In this document: in pieces, positions 42,518 through 51,823 of the stretch
Position numbering within the stretch: the first letter of the stretch is position 1
How the letters are laid out: each line of letters begins with the position of its first letter
Assembly (NCBI GenBank): GCA_947497185.1
Contig: CANMFL010000001.1
Coordinates: 310,001-374,000, forward strand
Length of the DNA: 64,000 nucleotides
Direction: 5' to 3'
Origin: an uncultured Paracoccaceae bacterium
GTDB lineage: Bacteria; Pseudomonadota; Alphaproteobacteria; Rhodobacterales; Rhodobacteraceae
Notes under the pieces: generated by a model
The model's input: the letters and a program-made list of their open reading frames with translations, nothing else
The model's database searches: none
Told to the model about the DNA's origin: nothing
Made by a program: the position numbers and the translations under genes

Positions 42518-43557
42518 AAACCGGCCCGCCCGATAATTTTACCGCCGCGGTTGATCACAACCACATCAAATTGCATGGCAGGATACGCGGTCTGCACACG
42601 GGTCAAAGCCTGTTCCGCGATGGCCTGCGCCAAGGGCAGACCCGCGATCTCGAACGCCTCAAGAACTGTATTGGCATGACGTAATGCAGATATGCCAGCC
42701 ATGTCAGCCAGTGCCGCAAAATCCACCTGAGACCGCGACGAATGCAGATCAACGGCCCCTTGCGCAAGTTTGGTCAGCTTGCCGATGCCGCCGCCGATTG
42801 TGACCCGTTCGATTGGGTTTTTGTTGAGGTATTTCAACATGCCCCCCGCAAAATCCCCCATATCCAGCATGGCGTGATCGGGCAGATCGTAAAGCTTTTG
42901 CACTGTGGTCTCGGATGTCGCACCTGTGCAACCTGCCACATGGGTCACGCCGCCAGCACGGGCCACATCAATGCCGCGATGGATCGACGCGATCCAAGCG
43001 GCACAAGAAAACGGACGAACGATGCCAGTGGTGCCAAGGATCGACAGACCGCCCTTGATGCCCAGACGGGGGTTCCATGTTTTTTCAGCAATGACAGCGC
43101 CATTGGGTACGGAAATCTCGATACAAACATCAGGGGTAGCGGCATACTCTGCAGCAACCTCGCCCACCACATCATCCATCATCGCACGGGGCACAGGATT
43201 GATCGCGGCCTCGCCCACGGCAATCGGCAGTCCCGCTTTGGTCACGATGCCGACGCCGTCGCCTGCGCGAAACCGCACGCCAGTGTCAGAGGCGGACACC
43301 TTGGCGATAATCAACGCCCCATGGGTCACGTCGGGGTCGTCGCCTGCGTCTTTGGTGATCCCCACCGAGACCCAACCGTCGCCGCGATCCGACGTCGTGA
43401 TCGGCGTCTCAAACACTTCGCCCTTGGGCAATACTATCGACACACGTGCAGGCACCTGCTCGCCCCATAGCCCGATCAACGCGGCCTTGGTGGCAGCCGT
43501 CGCACAAGCCCCTGTGGTCCAACCACGGCGCAACTCTCCCGTGGGTTTGCGTGTCAT
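42514..43557 (-). CDS. cbiD: Cobalt-precorrin-5B C(1)-methyltransferase
   Basis: A 347-residue CbiD. LRRGWTTGACATAATKAAL is the family signature, and VAGCTGATSE is seen later. It methylates C1 of the corrin ring with SAM. ATG at 43557 gives the usual length; ATG at 43584 is an alternative, and the open frame from 43782 overlaps cobA. Presence of CbiD with CobK is usual in Rhodobacterales. No cobalamin riboswitch was seen in the 96-bp region shared with divergent cobA. Confidence 0.93.
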   Translation of the reverse strand: MTRKPTGELRRGWTTGACATAATKAALIGLWGEQVPARVSIVLPKGEVFETPITTSDRGDGWVSVGITKDAGDDPDVTHGALIIAKVSASDTGVRFRAGDGVGIVTKAGLPIAVGEAAINPVPRAMMDDVVGEVAAEYAATPDVCIEISVPNGAVIAEKTWNPRLGIKGGLSILGTTGIVRPFSCAAWIASIHRGIDVARAGGVTHVAGCTGATSETTVQKLYDLPDHAMLDMGDFAGGMLKYLNKNPIERVTIGGGIGKLTKLAQGAVDLHSSRSQVDFAALADMAGISALRHANTVLEAFEIAGLPLAQAIAEQALTRVQTAYPAMQFDVVVINRGGKIIGRAGL

Positions 43558-43653
43558 GGGGTGACTATAATCCGGCAAGCCCATGACGCCAATGCGCAAA
43601 TAGAGGTCGCTTGATCTCTTTCCAATGCCACGCAGTCGCGGCATAAGTGGCGT

Positions 43654-44508
43654 ATGACACAAAACGTATCCCTTCCCGCCCACACATGGCCGCAACTTGA
43701 ACCCGGATGGGTGTGGCTTTGTGGTGCGGGCCCGGGGGATCCGGGGCTGCTGACGTTGCACGCGGTCAATGCGCTGCGCCAAGCGGATGTGGTAATTTAT
43801 GACGCGTTAGTGCAAGAGGCGATCCTCGATTGGGCGCCACAAGCAGAGCATATTTATGCAGGCAAACGCGGCGGCAAACCATCCGCAGTGCAACGTGATA
43901 TTTCCCTGCAATTGGTAGAGCTGGCCCGCGCAGGCAAACGTGTACTGCGCCTCAAAGGCGGTGATCCGTTTGTATTCGGGCGTGGTGGCGAAGAGGCGCA
44001 GACGCTTGTGCAACACGACGTCCCCGTCCGCATTATTCCTGGCATTTCGGCGGGAATTGGTGGGCTAGCCTATGCAGGCATTCCCGTCACGCACCGCGAT
44101 GTGAACCAATCGGTGACGTTTATCACAGGCCACGACCAATCTGGCAACGCCACGGGATCACTGAACTGGCAAGCGATCAGCGACGGCTCACAAGTGCTGG
44201 TGATATATATGGGCATGAAACATATCGCGCAGATCACCGCGAAACTGATTGCAGCGGGACGCCCAGAATCCGAACCTGTCGCCGTGGTCACAAGTGCCAC
44301 GACCATAGAGCAGCAGGTTTTGGAAACCACACTTGGAACCATCGTAGACGACATCGCGACGTCCCGAATGGAGCCGCCCGCGATCATCTGCGTTGGCGCA
44401 TCCGTCTTGATGCGGCAGGTATTGGACTGGCAAGGCATGGCGGCAGGCATCCCGCCGCGCAACCTCGATCCATTGGGGCGCGGTAGACCAGCCGAGTCCC
44501 CCGCATGA
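43654..44508 (+). CDS. cobA: Uroporphyrinogen-III C-methyltransferase
   Basis: A 284-residue SUMT. GAGPGDPGLLTLHAVNAL is the N-terminal signature, RLKGGDPFVFGRGGEE the second conserved block, and GISAGIGGLAYAGIPVTHR the third. It makes precorrin-2 with two SAM. The C-terminus extends past the usual end by a Pro/Arg-rich tail. Divergent from cbiD, and upstream of cobB on the same strand. Confidence 0.95.
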   Translation: MTQNVSLPAHTWPQLEPGWVWLCGAGPGDPGLLTLHAVNALRQADVVIYDALVQEAILDWAPQAEHIYAGKRGGKPSAVQRDISLQLVELARAGKRVLRLKGGDPFVFGRGGEEAQTLVQHDVPVRIIPGISAGIGGLAYAGIPVTHRDVNQSVTFITGHDQSGNATGSLNWQAISDGSQVLVIYMGMKHIAQITAKLIAAGRPESEPVAVVTSATTIEQQVLETTLGTIVDDIATSRMEPPAIICVGASVLMRQVLDWQGMAAGIPPRNLDPLGRGRPAESPA

Positions 44509-44517
44509 GGCTGGGCC

Positions 44518-44558
44518 AAATTTTCGCGAAAATTTGTACGATTTTTCTAGAAAAATCG
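44518..44558. repeat. Bipartite palindrome, copy 1
   Basis: Two perfect palindromes: an 18-mer AAATTTTCGCGAAAATTT (44518-44535), a 3-nt spacer GTA and a 20-mer CGATTTTTCTAGAAAAATCG (44539-44558). They lie between cobA stop and cobB start. The same arrangement with central dinucleotides exchanged is found at 49558-49598. In RNA each could form a stem; the T-rich runs also resemble a terminator. Confidence 0.85.
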
Positions 44559-44572
44559 GCCCCCGTCGCCCA

Positions 44573-45826
44573 ATGAGCTTTTTGATCGCAGCCCCTGCGT
44601 CCGGTTCCGGCAAAACCACCATCACGCTCGGCCTTCTGCGTGCCTTGTCCCAAGACGGCATTATTCTGCGCGGCGCAAAATCCGGCCCTGACTACATCGA
44701 CCCACGGTTTCACGAGGCTGCTTGCGGTCAGCCTTGTCTGAACCTTGACGCGTGGGCGATGTCACCTGCCCGCATTCAAGCGCTCGCCAGCGGATCGCCC
44801 TTGATCGTTGAGGGTGCCATGGGCCTGTTCGACGGTGCGCCGCCTGACGGCAAAGGTGCCTGCGCCGATCTGGCCCGCCTGTTGCACCTGCCTGTGGTCT
44901 TGGTCGTTGACGCATCGCGCATGGCGCAATCCATCGCACCCATCGTCAAAGGGTTCGCGATGCACGACCGGAGCGTTACCATCGCGGGCATCATCCTGAA
45001 TAAAGTCGGAACATCGCGCCACGAGACCATGCTACGCCACGCGCTGCGCGACACGGGCATCCCCGTCATCGGAGCGATCCCGCGCAACACGGCGCTCGTG
45101 CAACCATCGCGACACCTCGGCCTAGTCCAAGCGCAAGAGCGTCCCGATCTTGACCGTTACCTGTCGCAAGCCGCCGCTATCGTACGCGAGCATCTCGACT
45201 TGTCGTTATTGCCTGAATTGACAGCGCCGACCGGAGCCGCCGCCCCACGTATCACGCCCCCTGCGCAGTCCATCGCCATCGCACGCGACGCGGCCTTCGC
45301 TTTTGCCTATCCGCATATCTTGGACGATTGGCAGTCTGCAGGGGCAACTATCCAGACGTTCTCGCCGCTCGCCAATGACCCTGCCCCCGCCGCCGATCTG
45401 ATCTACCTGCCAGGCGGCTACCCCGAATTGCACGCAGCGCGATTGGCCAGCAACACACGTTTTCTGACCAGCCTCCAGACTGCCGCTAAAACCACCGACA
45501 TCTACGGCGAGTGCGGTGGCTACATGGCGCTGGGCGAGACGTTAACCGACGCCGATGGCCACATGCACAAAATGGCGGGACTACTCGCGCTGAACACGTC
45601 GTTTGCAAAACGCAAGCTCCACCTCGGCTATCGCAGCATCACCGCATCCAGCGGACCCTTCGCCGGATCATGGACCGCGCACGAATTCCACTACGCGACA
45701 ACCACGTCCGCCACAGGCCAATCGCTGTTCCAAGCTCAAGACGCGATCGGCGACACGCTGTCCGATATGGGCCTGATATCCGGCCGTGTCAGCGGGTCAT
45801 TCGCCCATATCATTGACCGCGCCTAA
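44573..45826 (+). CDS. cobB: Cobyrinate a,c-diamide synthase
   Basis: A 417-residue ATP-dependent amidotransferase. The N-terminal P-loop-like LIAAPASGSGKTT is followed by GAKSGPDYIDPRFHEAA; the C-terminal glutaminase domain has YGECGGYMALGE with the catalytic Cys. It amidates the a and c side chains of cobyrinic acid. The ATG at 44573 is 64 nt after cobA, separated by the bipartite palindrome; the frame open from 44534 would run through that palindrome and is rejected. Confidence 0.93.
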   Translation: MSFLIAAPASGSGKTTITLGLLRALSQDGIILRGAKSGPDYIDPRFHEAACGQPCLNLDAWAMSPARIQALASGSPLIVEGAMGLFDGAPPDGKGACADLARLLHLPVVLVVDASRMAQSIAPIVKGFAMHDRSVTIAGIILNKVGTSRHETMLRHALRDTGIPVIGAIPRNTALVQPSRHLGLVQAQERPDLDRYLSQAAAIVREHLDLSLLPELTAPTGAAAPRITPPAQSIAIARDAAFAFAYPHILDDWQSAGATIQTFSPLANDPAPAADLIYLPGGYPELHAARLASNTRFLTSLQTAAKTTDIYGECGGYMALGETLTDADGHMHKMAGLLALNTSFAKRKLHLGYRSITASSGPFAGSWTAHEFHYATTTSATGQSLFQAQDAIGDTLSDMGLISGRVSGSFAHIIDRA

Positions 45827-45871
45827 CGCGGCCTCTGGACACCACCCAATCTCAGGTCTAACGAATATTGC

Positions 45872-47107
45872 ATGACAGATATTTCCGATAGCCGCGCCAA
45901 GCGTAATGTAGCCGTTCTGGTAATTGCCCAAGCGATTTTGGGCGCGCAGATGCCGATGATCTTTGTGATCGGCGGGCTTGCGGGCAGTATGCTGACGTCG
46001 AACCCCTGTCTGGCGACGCTGCCAATTTCGTTCATCGTGTTTGGATCAATGACAACCGCACCTTGGATAAGCCCCTTGATGCAGCGACGCGGACGGCGGT
46101 TCGGGTTTATCATCGGGGCGCTGGGCGGCGCATCGGGTGCGGCCGTCGCGGCTTACGGCCTATATACACAGTCGTTCATGATCCTGCTGATCGGGTCATA
46201 CCTCACCGGTATCTACATGTCCGCACAGGGTTTTTACCGTTTCGCAGCCGCAGATAGCGCGTCGGATACGTTCCGCCCCAAAGCGATTTCCTACGTCATG
46301 GCAGGCGGCCTCATGTCGGCGATTTTCGGGCCGCAGTTGAACAAACTGGTCAGTGATCTCTACGTTGTGCCGTTCCTCGGCACTTACATCGCGATCATCT
46401 TTTTGAACCTCTTCGGCTTGCTTCTGTTCTTCGGTCTTGATCTGCCCAAGGGCACCAACAGCACGCCCTCTGTGGCCATCGTCAAAGGCCGCTCGCGCCG
46501 CGACCTTTTGCGTGATCCGCGCATCGTCGTGGCGATCATCTGCGGCATGGTCAGCTATTCGCTGATGAACCTCGTGATGACCTCAACACCGCTGGCTGTT
46601 GTCGGCTGCGGCTTCACAGCATCGGACGCAAATGACATCGTTTCTGCGCATGTGCTGGCGATGTTTGCACCGTCCTTCTTTACAGGCCACCTGATCGCAA
46701 AATTCGGGGTCGAAAAGATCATCGGCACGGGCCTCGTGATCCTCGCCGGAGCCGGATCTGCCTCGCTCTTTGGCATTGAAATTGGCGGCGGCGATCCCGC
46801 CCTCTGGAGCTTCTATCTCGGGCTCATCCTGCTGGGTCTCGGTTGGAACTTTGGCTTCATCGGGGCGACAACCATGTTGGCCGAAACCCACCGCCCAGAG
46901 GAACGCGGCCTCGTGCAAGGCATGAACGACATGCTGGTATTCGGCTTTGTGACCATCGCATCCATCGCATCCGGTGGCCTGATGAACTGCTCCGGCGGCA
47001 CTCCTGTCGAGGGCTGGACGGCTGTAAACTACGCAATGGTACCGTTCTTGATTTTGGCAGGCGGGGCGCTGGCGTGGCTGGCCATACGTAGCAAACGATC
47101 CGCCTAA
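45872..47107 (+). CDS. MFS transporter
   Basis: A 411-residue protein with about 12 hydrophobic segments. The loop after helix 2 reads MQRRGRRFGFIIGALGG, the position of the MFS signature. RPEERGLVQGMNDMLVFG appears near helix 10. It is probably an inner membrane secondary carrier; substrate unknown, though position after cobB allows a link with cobalamin precursors or cofactors. It is convergent with the squalene-synthase-like gene, with 1 nt between stops. Confidence 0.85.
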   Translation: MTDISDSRAKRNVAVLVIAQAILGAQMPMIFVIGGLAGSMLTSNPCLATLPISFIVFGSMTTAPWISPLMQRRGRRFGFIIGALGGASGAAVAAYGLYTQSFMILLIGSYLTGIYMSAQGFYRFAAADSASDTFRPKAISYVMAGGLMSAIFGPQLNKLVSDLYVVPFLGTYIAIIFLNLFGLLLFFGLDLPKGTNSTPSVAIVKGRSRRDLLRDPRIVVAIICGMVSYSLMNLVMTSTPLAVVGCGFTASDANDIVSAHVLAMFAPSFFTGHLIAKFGVEKIIGTGLVILAGAGSASLFGIEIGGGDPALWSFYLGLILLGLGWNFGFIGATTMLAETHRPEERGLVQGMNDMLVFGFVTIASIASGGLMNCSGGTPVEGWTAVNYAMVPFLILAGGALAWLAIRSKRSA

Positions 47108-47108
47108 G

Positions 47109-47885
47109 CTACCACGAGCCCATCAAACTGCGACGTAGCAAACTACCCTTTTTGCGGAACTCCGACAGGCCCAAACTGCCGTCCACAACACGGCGCGGAT
47201 CAACCACAACTTGACGCAAAATCGGGGCCGTCATCCACGCGGCGCGTAGCGCGGGCACGGCTGCACCAAACGGCACAGCCTTATGCGCAGCCAGCAAATC
47301 CAAGCCGCGCGTGGCCCGCGCAATCAATGCATCACTGTCCAGATCATCCGCCGCCACCCGTTTGTGACCAACCAAATCCGGCACAGCCCGCAGCCAAAGT
47401 GCTATCCCCATCGCCTCGCCCACATCCGTCGCAGCCGCGCTGTCAACTTCACAAGCCGCCGCCGACAGACCCATCAAATGCCCCGCCGTGCGCCGCAAAT
47501 AAACGTCCAGATCAAACCCAACCGGATCCGCGTCGTTGGGATAAATATCAAACCTGCGGGCCGCAATCATCTGATCCAACACCTCGGCGTCCAGACCCAT
47601 GTCAGCAATCAAACCCGCCAACGGTGCCGCAACCTCATGCGCGCGCACCGGCTTGCCAGCGACAGCATCTGCCACAACATCACGCCAGAACTGCAACCGC
47701 ATCTCAGCGATCATCGGCTCTTTGGTCACAAACGGAGCCTTCGCGACCTCAAGGTTCAACGCATAAAGCACAAACAACCGCGCCCGCACATCGACAGGAG
47801 CCGCCATTGCCGCCAAAAACCGTTCAGGATCACCCGCTTCAACCAGCGCCGCACAGGCGTTTACGGATTGGGCATCTAAAGACAT
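47109..47885 (-). CDS. Squalene/phytoene synthase family protein
   Basis: A 258-residue protein of the prenyl-synthase fold, with RARLFVLYALNLEVAKAP near the start, RLQFWRDVV and DLDVYLRRTAGHLMGL. The aspartate-rich DxxxD motifs of true squalene synthases are degenerate, so it belongs to the group related to the mitochondrial assembly factor NDUFAF6 and may be a non-enzymatic or uncharacterised member. The ATG at 47885 is preferred over 47912. Confidence 0.75.
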   Translation of the reverse strand: MSLDAQSVNACAALVEAGDPERFLAAMAAPVDVRARLFVLYALNLEVAKAPFVTKEPMIAEMRLQFWRDVVADAVAGKPVRAHEVAAPLAGLIADMGLDAEVLDQMIAARRFDIYPNDADPVGFDLDVYLRRTAGHLMGLSAAACEVDSAAATDVGEAMGIALWLRAVPDLVGHKRVAADDLDSDALIARATRGLDLLAAHKAVPFGAAVPALRAAWMTAPILRQVVVDPRRVVDGSLGLSEFRKKGSLLRRSLMGSW

Positions 47886-47920
47886 GTCCACCCCTTCATT
47901 TCGCCAAAACAACTCAAATC

Positions 47921-49543
47921 TCAGACATCCGCATCACGCACCAACTTCCAGTTGATTGCATCTAGCAGCGCATCAAAGGACGCATCCACAAGGTTGGCAG
48001 ACACCCCAACAGTGGACCAGCGTTTACCCTGCCCGTCTTCACTGTCGATGATCACCCGCGTCACAGCCTCGGTGCCGCCATTGGTGATCCGCACTTTAAA
48101 ATCGACCAAGCGCATGTCGTCAATGATATGCTGATATTTGCCCAAATCCTTGCACAACGCACGGTTCAGCGCATTGACCGGGCCGCGATCAGATCCGTCA
48201 TCGCCCAAGCTATCAGACACGTTCAGTACCTTGACCCCGTCGATTTTAACCACGACCACAGCTTCGGACAGCGACACCATCTGACCGCGTTTGTTGCGGC
48301 GGCGTTCGACCGTGACGCGGTAGCGTTTGACCTCAAAGAAAGATGGCAATTGGTCCAACTCTTCGCGCGCCAACAGCTCGAAACTTGCCTGTGCCGTGTC
48401 GTAAGAATAGCCCCGCGCCTCTTGCTCTTTGATGCGGTCCAGAATGCGTGTCAGCGCCGGATCGCCTTTTTCTACGACTAGCCCTGCGTCGGTCAAACGC
48501 TTGCGCAGGTTCGACTGCCCCGCTTGGTTCGACATCGGCACGATACGGGTGTTGCCAACCAGCGCTGGGTCGATGTGTTCGTATGTCGTTGGGTTTTTCA
48601 GGATCGCACTCGCATGCAGCCCCGCTTTGTGCGCAAAGGCCGAAGCCCCTACAAATGCGGCCTGTTTCGCGGGCACACGGTTCAAGATGTCGTCCAAGCT
48701 GCGCGACACTTTGCGCAGGCCCTTAAGCGCATCGCGGGTCACACCCGTCTCGAACATGCTCGCAAATGGCTCCTTTAACAGCAGCGTCGGAATGATCGCT
48801 GTCAGGTTCGCATTGCCGCAGCGTTCGCCAAGCCCGTTCAACGTGCCCTGCACCTGTCTGACACCCGCCAGAACAGCAGCCAGCGATCCCGCGACCGCTT
48901 GTTCGGTGTCGTTGTGTGTATGAATGCCCAGATGATCACCGGGAATGCCGCTGGCGATCACGTCCCTGACAATCTCTTTGATTTCAGCAGGTTGGGTGCC
49001 GCCATTGGTGTCGCATAACACAATCCAGCGACAGCCTGCATCATAGGCGGCGTGGATAGCCTCAAGCGCGTAATCGCGGTTCGCCTTATACCCGTCAAAG
49101 AAGTGTTCCGCATCGAACAAAGCCTCGCGACCCTGCCCCACAATATGCTGAAAACTGCCCGTCAGGTTCTCGGTGTTCTCGGCCAATGTAATGCCAAGCG
49201 CGTCGGTCACGTGAAACGCGCTCGACTTGCCCACCAGACAGATTGCAGGCGTGTTTGCGTTCATCACAGCAGCCAGTACATCGTCATTTTCAGCAGAGCG
49301 TCCGGCCCGTTTGGTCATCCCAAACGCGGTCATCGTCGCACGGGTTTTGGGGGCGGCATCAAAAAAGTCGCTGTCCGTCGGGTTCGCTCCCGGCCAGCCG
49401 CCCTCAATATAATCGACACCAAGCGCGTCAAGCATCTCGGCAATGCGCTGTTTCTCAGCGGTCGAGAACTGGACACCCTGCGTTTGCTGGCCATCGCGCA
49501 GGGTGGTGTCGTAAAGATACAGGCGTTCTTTAGTCATAGACAT
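47921..49543 (-). CDS. cimA: (R)-citramalate synthase
   Basis: A 540-residue enzyme of the 2-isopropylmalate/homocitrate synthase superfamily. The N-terminal LYDTTLRDGQQTQGVQFS is the metal-binding catalytic start; DYIEGGWPGANPTD is specific to the CimA group, and GIHTHNDTEQAVA supplies the second metal ligands. It condenses pyruvate and acetyl-CoA, a threonine-independent route to isoleucine. The C-terminal regulatory domain is present. It is 55 nt downstream of cysS on the same strand. Confidence 0.9.
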   Translation of the reverse strand: MSMTKERLYLYDTTLRDGQQTQGVQFSTAEKQRIAEMLDALGVDYIEGGWPGANPTDSDFFDAAPKTRATMTAFGMTKRAGRSAENDDVLAAVMNANTPAICLVGKSSAFHVTDALGITLAENTENLTGSFQHIVGQGREALFDAEHFFDGYKANRDYALEAIHAAYDAGCRWIVLCDTNGGTQPAEIKEIVRDVIASGIPGDHLGIHTHNDTEQAVAGSLAAVLAGVRQVQGTLNGLGERCGNANLTAIIPTLLLKEPFASMFETGVTRDALKGLRKVSRSLDDILNRVPAKQAAFVGASAFAHKAGLHASAILKNPTTYEHIDPALVGNTRIVPMSNQAGQSNLRKRLTDAGLVVEKGDPALTRILDRIKEQEARGYSYDTAQASFELLAREELDQLPSFFEVKRYRVTVERRRNKRGQMVSLSEAVVVVKIDGVKVLNVSDSLGDDGSDRGPVNALNRALCKDLGKYQHIIDDMRLVDFKVRITNGGTEAVTRVIIDSEDGQGKRWSTVGVSANLVDASFDALLDAINWKLVRDADV

Positions 49544-49557
49544 TGGCCTCCCACCCC

Positions 49558-49598
49558 GAATTTTCTAGAAAATTCGCCCGATTTTTCGCGAAAAATCG
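49558..49598. repeat. Bipartite palindrome, copy 2
   Basis: An 18-mer GAATTTTCTAGAAAATTC (49558-49575), spacer GCC and a 20-mer CGATTTTTCGCGAAAAATCG (49579-49598). It touches the cysS stop codon. The lengths and spacing equal those of copy 1 at 44518-44558, but the central TA and CG dinucleotides are swapped between the two palindromes. Confidence 0.85.
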
Positions 49599-51008
49599 TC
49601 ATAGCAAACCCTCAAGTTTTGCAGGATCAAATGCGGCAGTGGGCTCTGCTTCCGGCCCCGCAATCCCAATAGAAAGCTTTAGGCCCGTTGCTTCCAAGTC
49701 ATTTTTAAGCTTATCAGCAGCTTTATAATCTTTGTGATTTCTCATACCCTGCCAGCGAGACAACAATTCAAGCAAAGTACTTTTATGCTCAGACAAATTG
49801 GACAAAAATGCTGACTTGCTGTCTTCTCGATACCAATCCACTTCTTCTGCATCAGGGAAACCAAGAAACCTCAGTCCTGCTTTTAGTTCTTCATATGCTC
49901 CTTCAGAATGCAATTGTGCCAATTCAGTTAGAGCCATATGCGTATTTAGGTCGCTTGAAAGGTCGTCTACAAATTGTTGCGGAACTTCGTCAGCAACTTT
50001 TACGCCATCCGTCGCTTTGAAGTAGATTTTAAGCCTTTGCTCCGCCTCAATCCGCTTCGCCTCTGTCCAATCCATCGGCTTACGATAGTGCGTCGAAAGC
50101 ATCACGAACCGGATCACTTCGCCCGGCACGCCTTGGTCAAGCAGATCGCGGACCGTAAAGAAATTGCCCAGCGACTTGGACATCTTCTTGCCCTCGACCT
50201 GTAGCATCTCGTTGTGCAGCCAGTAGTTCGCAAACCCGTGGCCCGCACATTTCGACTGCGCAATCTCGTTCTCGTGGTGCGGGAATTGCAGGTCGTTGCC
50301 GCCGCCGTGGATATCAAAGCGATCCCCCAGCAATTCATAGGCCATCGCGGAACATTCGATGTGCCAACCCGGACGCCCACGCCCCCACGGGCTATCCCAA
50401 CCGGGTTGGTCGTCCGTTGACGGCTTCCACAGCACAAAATCCATCGGATTGCGCTTGTAGGGTGCCACTTCGACCCGCGCACCCGCGATCATGTCGTCGA
50501 CGCTACGGCCGGACAGCGCACCGTATTCTGTATAGCTTTCCACAGCGAACAGCGCGTGACCTTCGGCCGCGTAGGCATGCCCCTTGGCGATCAAATCCTC
50601 AATCATCGCGATCATCGGTGCGATCCATTGCGTCGCGCGTGGCATCGCCTTTTGATGATCCGTGCCTTTCAGAGACGGCTCTAGCGCACCAATCGCCGCC
50701 ATATCGTCCAGATACCACTGCGTCGTCTCTTCGGTGATTTCACCGATCGACCGCCCGCTTTGCGCCGCCCGTGCGTTGATTTTATCATCGACGTCAGTAA
50801 AATTGCGCACATAGGTCACATGCTCTGGACCATACTCATGCCGCAGCAGACGGTACAAAATATCAAATACCAACACAGGCCGCGCATTACCCAGATGCGC
50901 CCGATCGTAGACCGTTGGCCCACAGACATACATCCGCACATCGTCAGGATTAATCGGGACAAAGTCCTCTTTGCGGCGGGTCGCAGTGTTGTGCAGTTTG
51001 ATCGTCAT
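49599..51008 (-). CDS. cysS: Cysteinyl-tRNA synthetase
   Basis: A 469-residue class I synthetase. It has [19 protein letters not shown] with the HIGH-type [23 protein letters not shown] with zinc ligands, and [10 protein letters not shown]. It charges tRNA-Cys. The 3' portion of the gene, about 49,690 to 50,040, is clearly AT-richer than the rest and uses different codons; it encodes the C-terminal helical domain. The mosaic edge points to recombination. The downstream palindrome touches its stop codon. Confidence 0.95.
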   Translation of the reverse strand: MTIKLHNTATRRKEDFVPINPDDVRMYVCGPTVYDRAHLGNARPVLVFDILYRLLRHEYGPEHVTYVRNFTDVDDKINARAAQSGRSIGEITEETTQWYLDDMAAIGALEPSLKGTDHQKAMPRATQWIAPMIAMIEDLIAKGHAYAAEGHALFAVESYTEYGALSGRSVDDMIAGARVEVAPYKRNPMDFVLWKPSTDDQPGWDSPWGRGRPGWHIECSAMAYELLGDRFDIHGGGNDLQFPHHENEIAQSKCAGHGFANYWLHNEMLQVEGKKMSKSLGNFFTVRDLLDQGVPGEVIRFVMLSTHYRKPMDWTEAKRIEAEQRLKIYFKATDGVKVADEVPQQFVDDLSSDLNTHMALTELAQLHSEGAYEELKAGLRFLGFPDAEEVDWYREDSKSAFLSNLSEHKSTLLELLSRWQGMRNHKDYKAADKLKNDLEATGLKLSIGIAGPEAEPTAAFDPAKLEGLL

Positions 51009-51228
51009 GTCTTCACCTATCTTGGCCCGCGCAGGGGCAAACGGTTTTCGCCTGCGGGCATAACGACTTCAAGGATCAGATGAAACGTGAAAGAGCAGCC
51101 CGCGACGATGTCAGCAGGAAATAATAATACAGCAAATAATGATGCGGTGGCTCTTCATACCGCAATGACTAGCAGGACGGCCCGCGCCCGTCTAGTGTTT
51201 CGATACGCCATCCGAGGAGGCCAAGCCT

Positions 51229-51558
51229 ATGAACCGCCAAGACATTGACGCACTATGCAAAGCTCACGCAGGGGCCACCGCCGCTGATCCGACGACAGAA
51301 CTGGATAGCTGGAAAGTCGGCGGCAAGATGTTCGTCTGCTTTGGCAACCGCATCGACGGATTCTGCACAAAGACCGACAGCATCGAGACCGCGCAGATGT
51401 TAATCGACGCAGGTGCCGCGACCAAGGCCCCCTATTTCCACAAATCATGGGTGCTGGTCAGCATGGACGTGGACCGCGACGAGGCCGCGCACCGTGTCGC
51501 TACCTCGTATGATATTGTCCGCAAGGGCCTGACTAAGCGTGTGCGTGACGCGCTGTAG
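51229..51558 (+). CDS. MmcQ/YjbR family protein
   Basis: A 109-residue protein with the double-wing layout of MmcQ/YjbR: WKVGGKMFVCFG near residue 28 and KAPYFHKSWVLVSMD near residue 67, followed by SYDIVRKGLTKRVR. The family is often called DNA-binding, but its role is not well established. It stands alone, divergent from cysS. Confidence 0.88.
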   Translation: MNRQDIDALCKAHAGATAADPTTELDSWKVGGKMFVCFGNRIDGFCTKTDSIETAQMLIDAGAATKAPYFHKSWVLVSMDVDRDEAAHRVATSYDIVRKGLTKRVRDAL

Positions 51559-51823
51559 CCCGCTTTTCTGTCAATGCTTGGCGCATAATTCACACTGAGG
51601 ATGACAGGAACCCAGCTGCAACTCCCAAGGTTGAGACTGCACTTGAATCGCCAAAAATCGTGACGTGCTGCCGTCCCTTACCGATGATAGAGCCTGCGAG
51701 ACGGATCACACCCGCCCTGTCACCGATCAATCGGCGGTCAATGTCCTATATTTGTGCAAAACTCCCCGTAGTTGCCGTATCGTTTATCTCGACTTGCACA
51801 CGGCACAGCGCTAGCGTCGCAAC
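51559..51823. other. Intergenic stretch, no gene seen
   Basis: These 265 bases hold no convincing ORF or RNA gene. It should contain the promoter of the metallopeptidase gene that starts at 51824. Confidence 0.5.

Noticed and set aside
43557..43654. Cobalamin riboswitch between cbiD and cobA
   Set aside because: No B12-box-like sequence and the gap of under 100 bases is too short for a full element.
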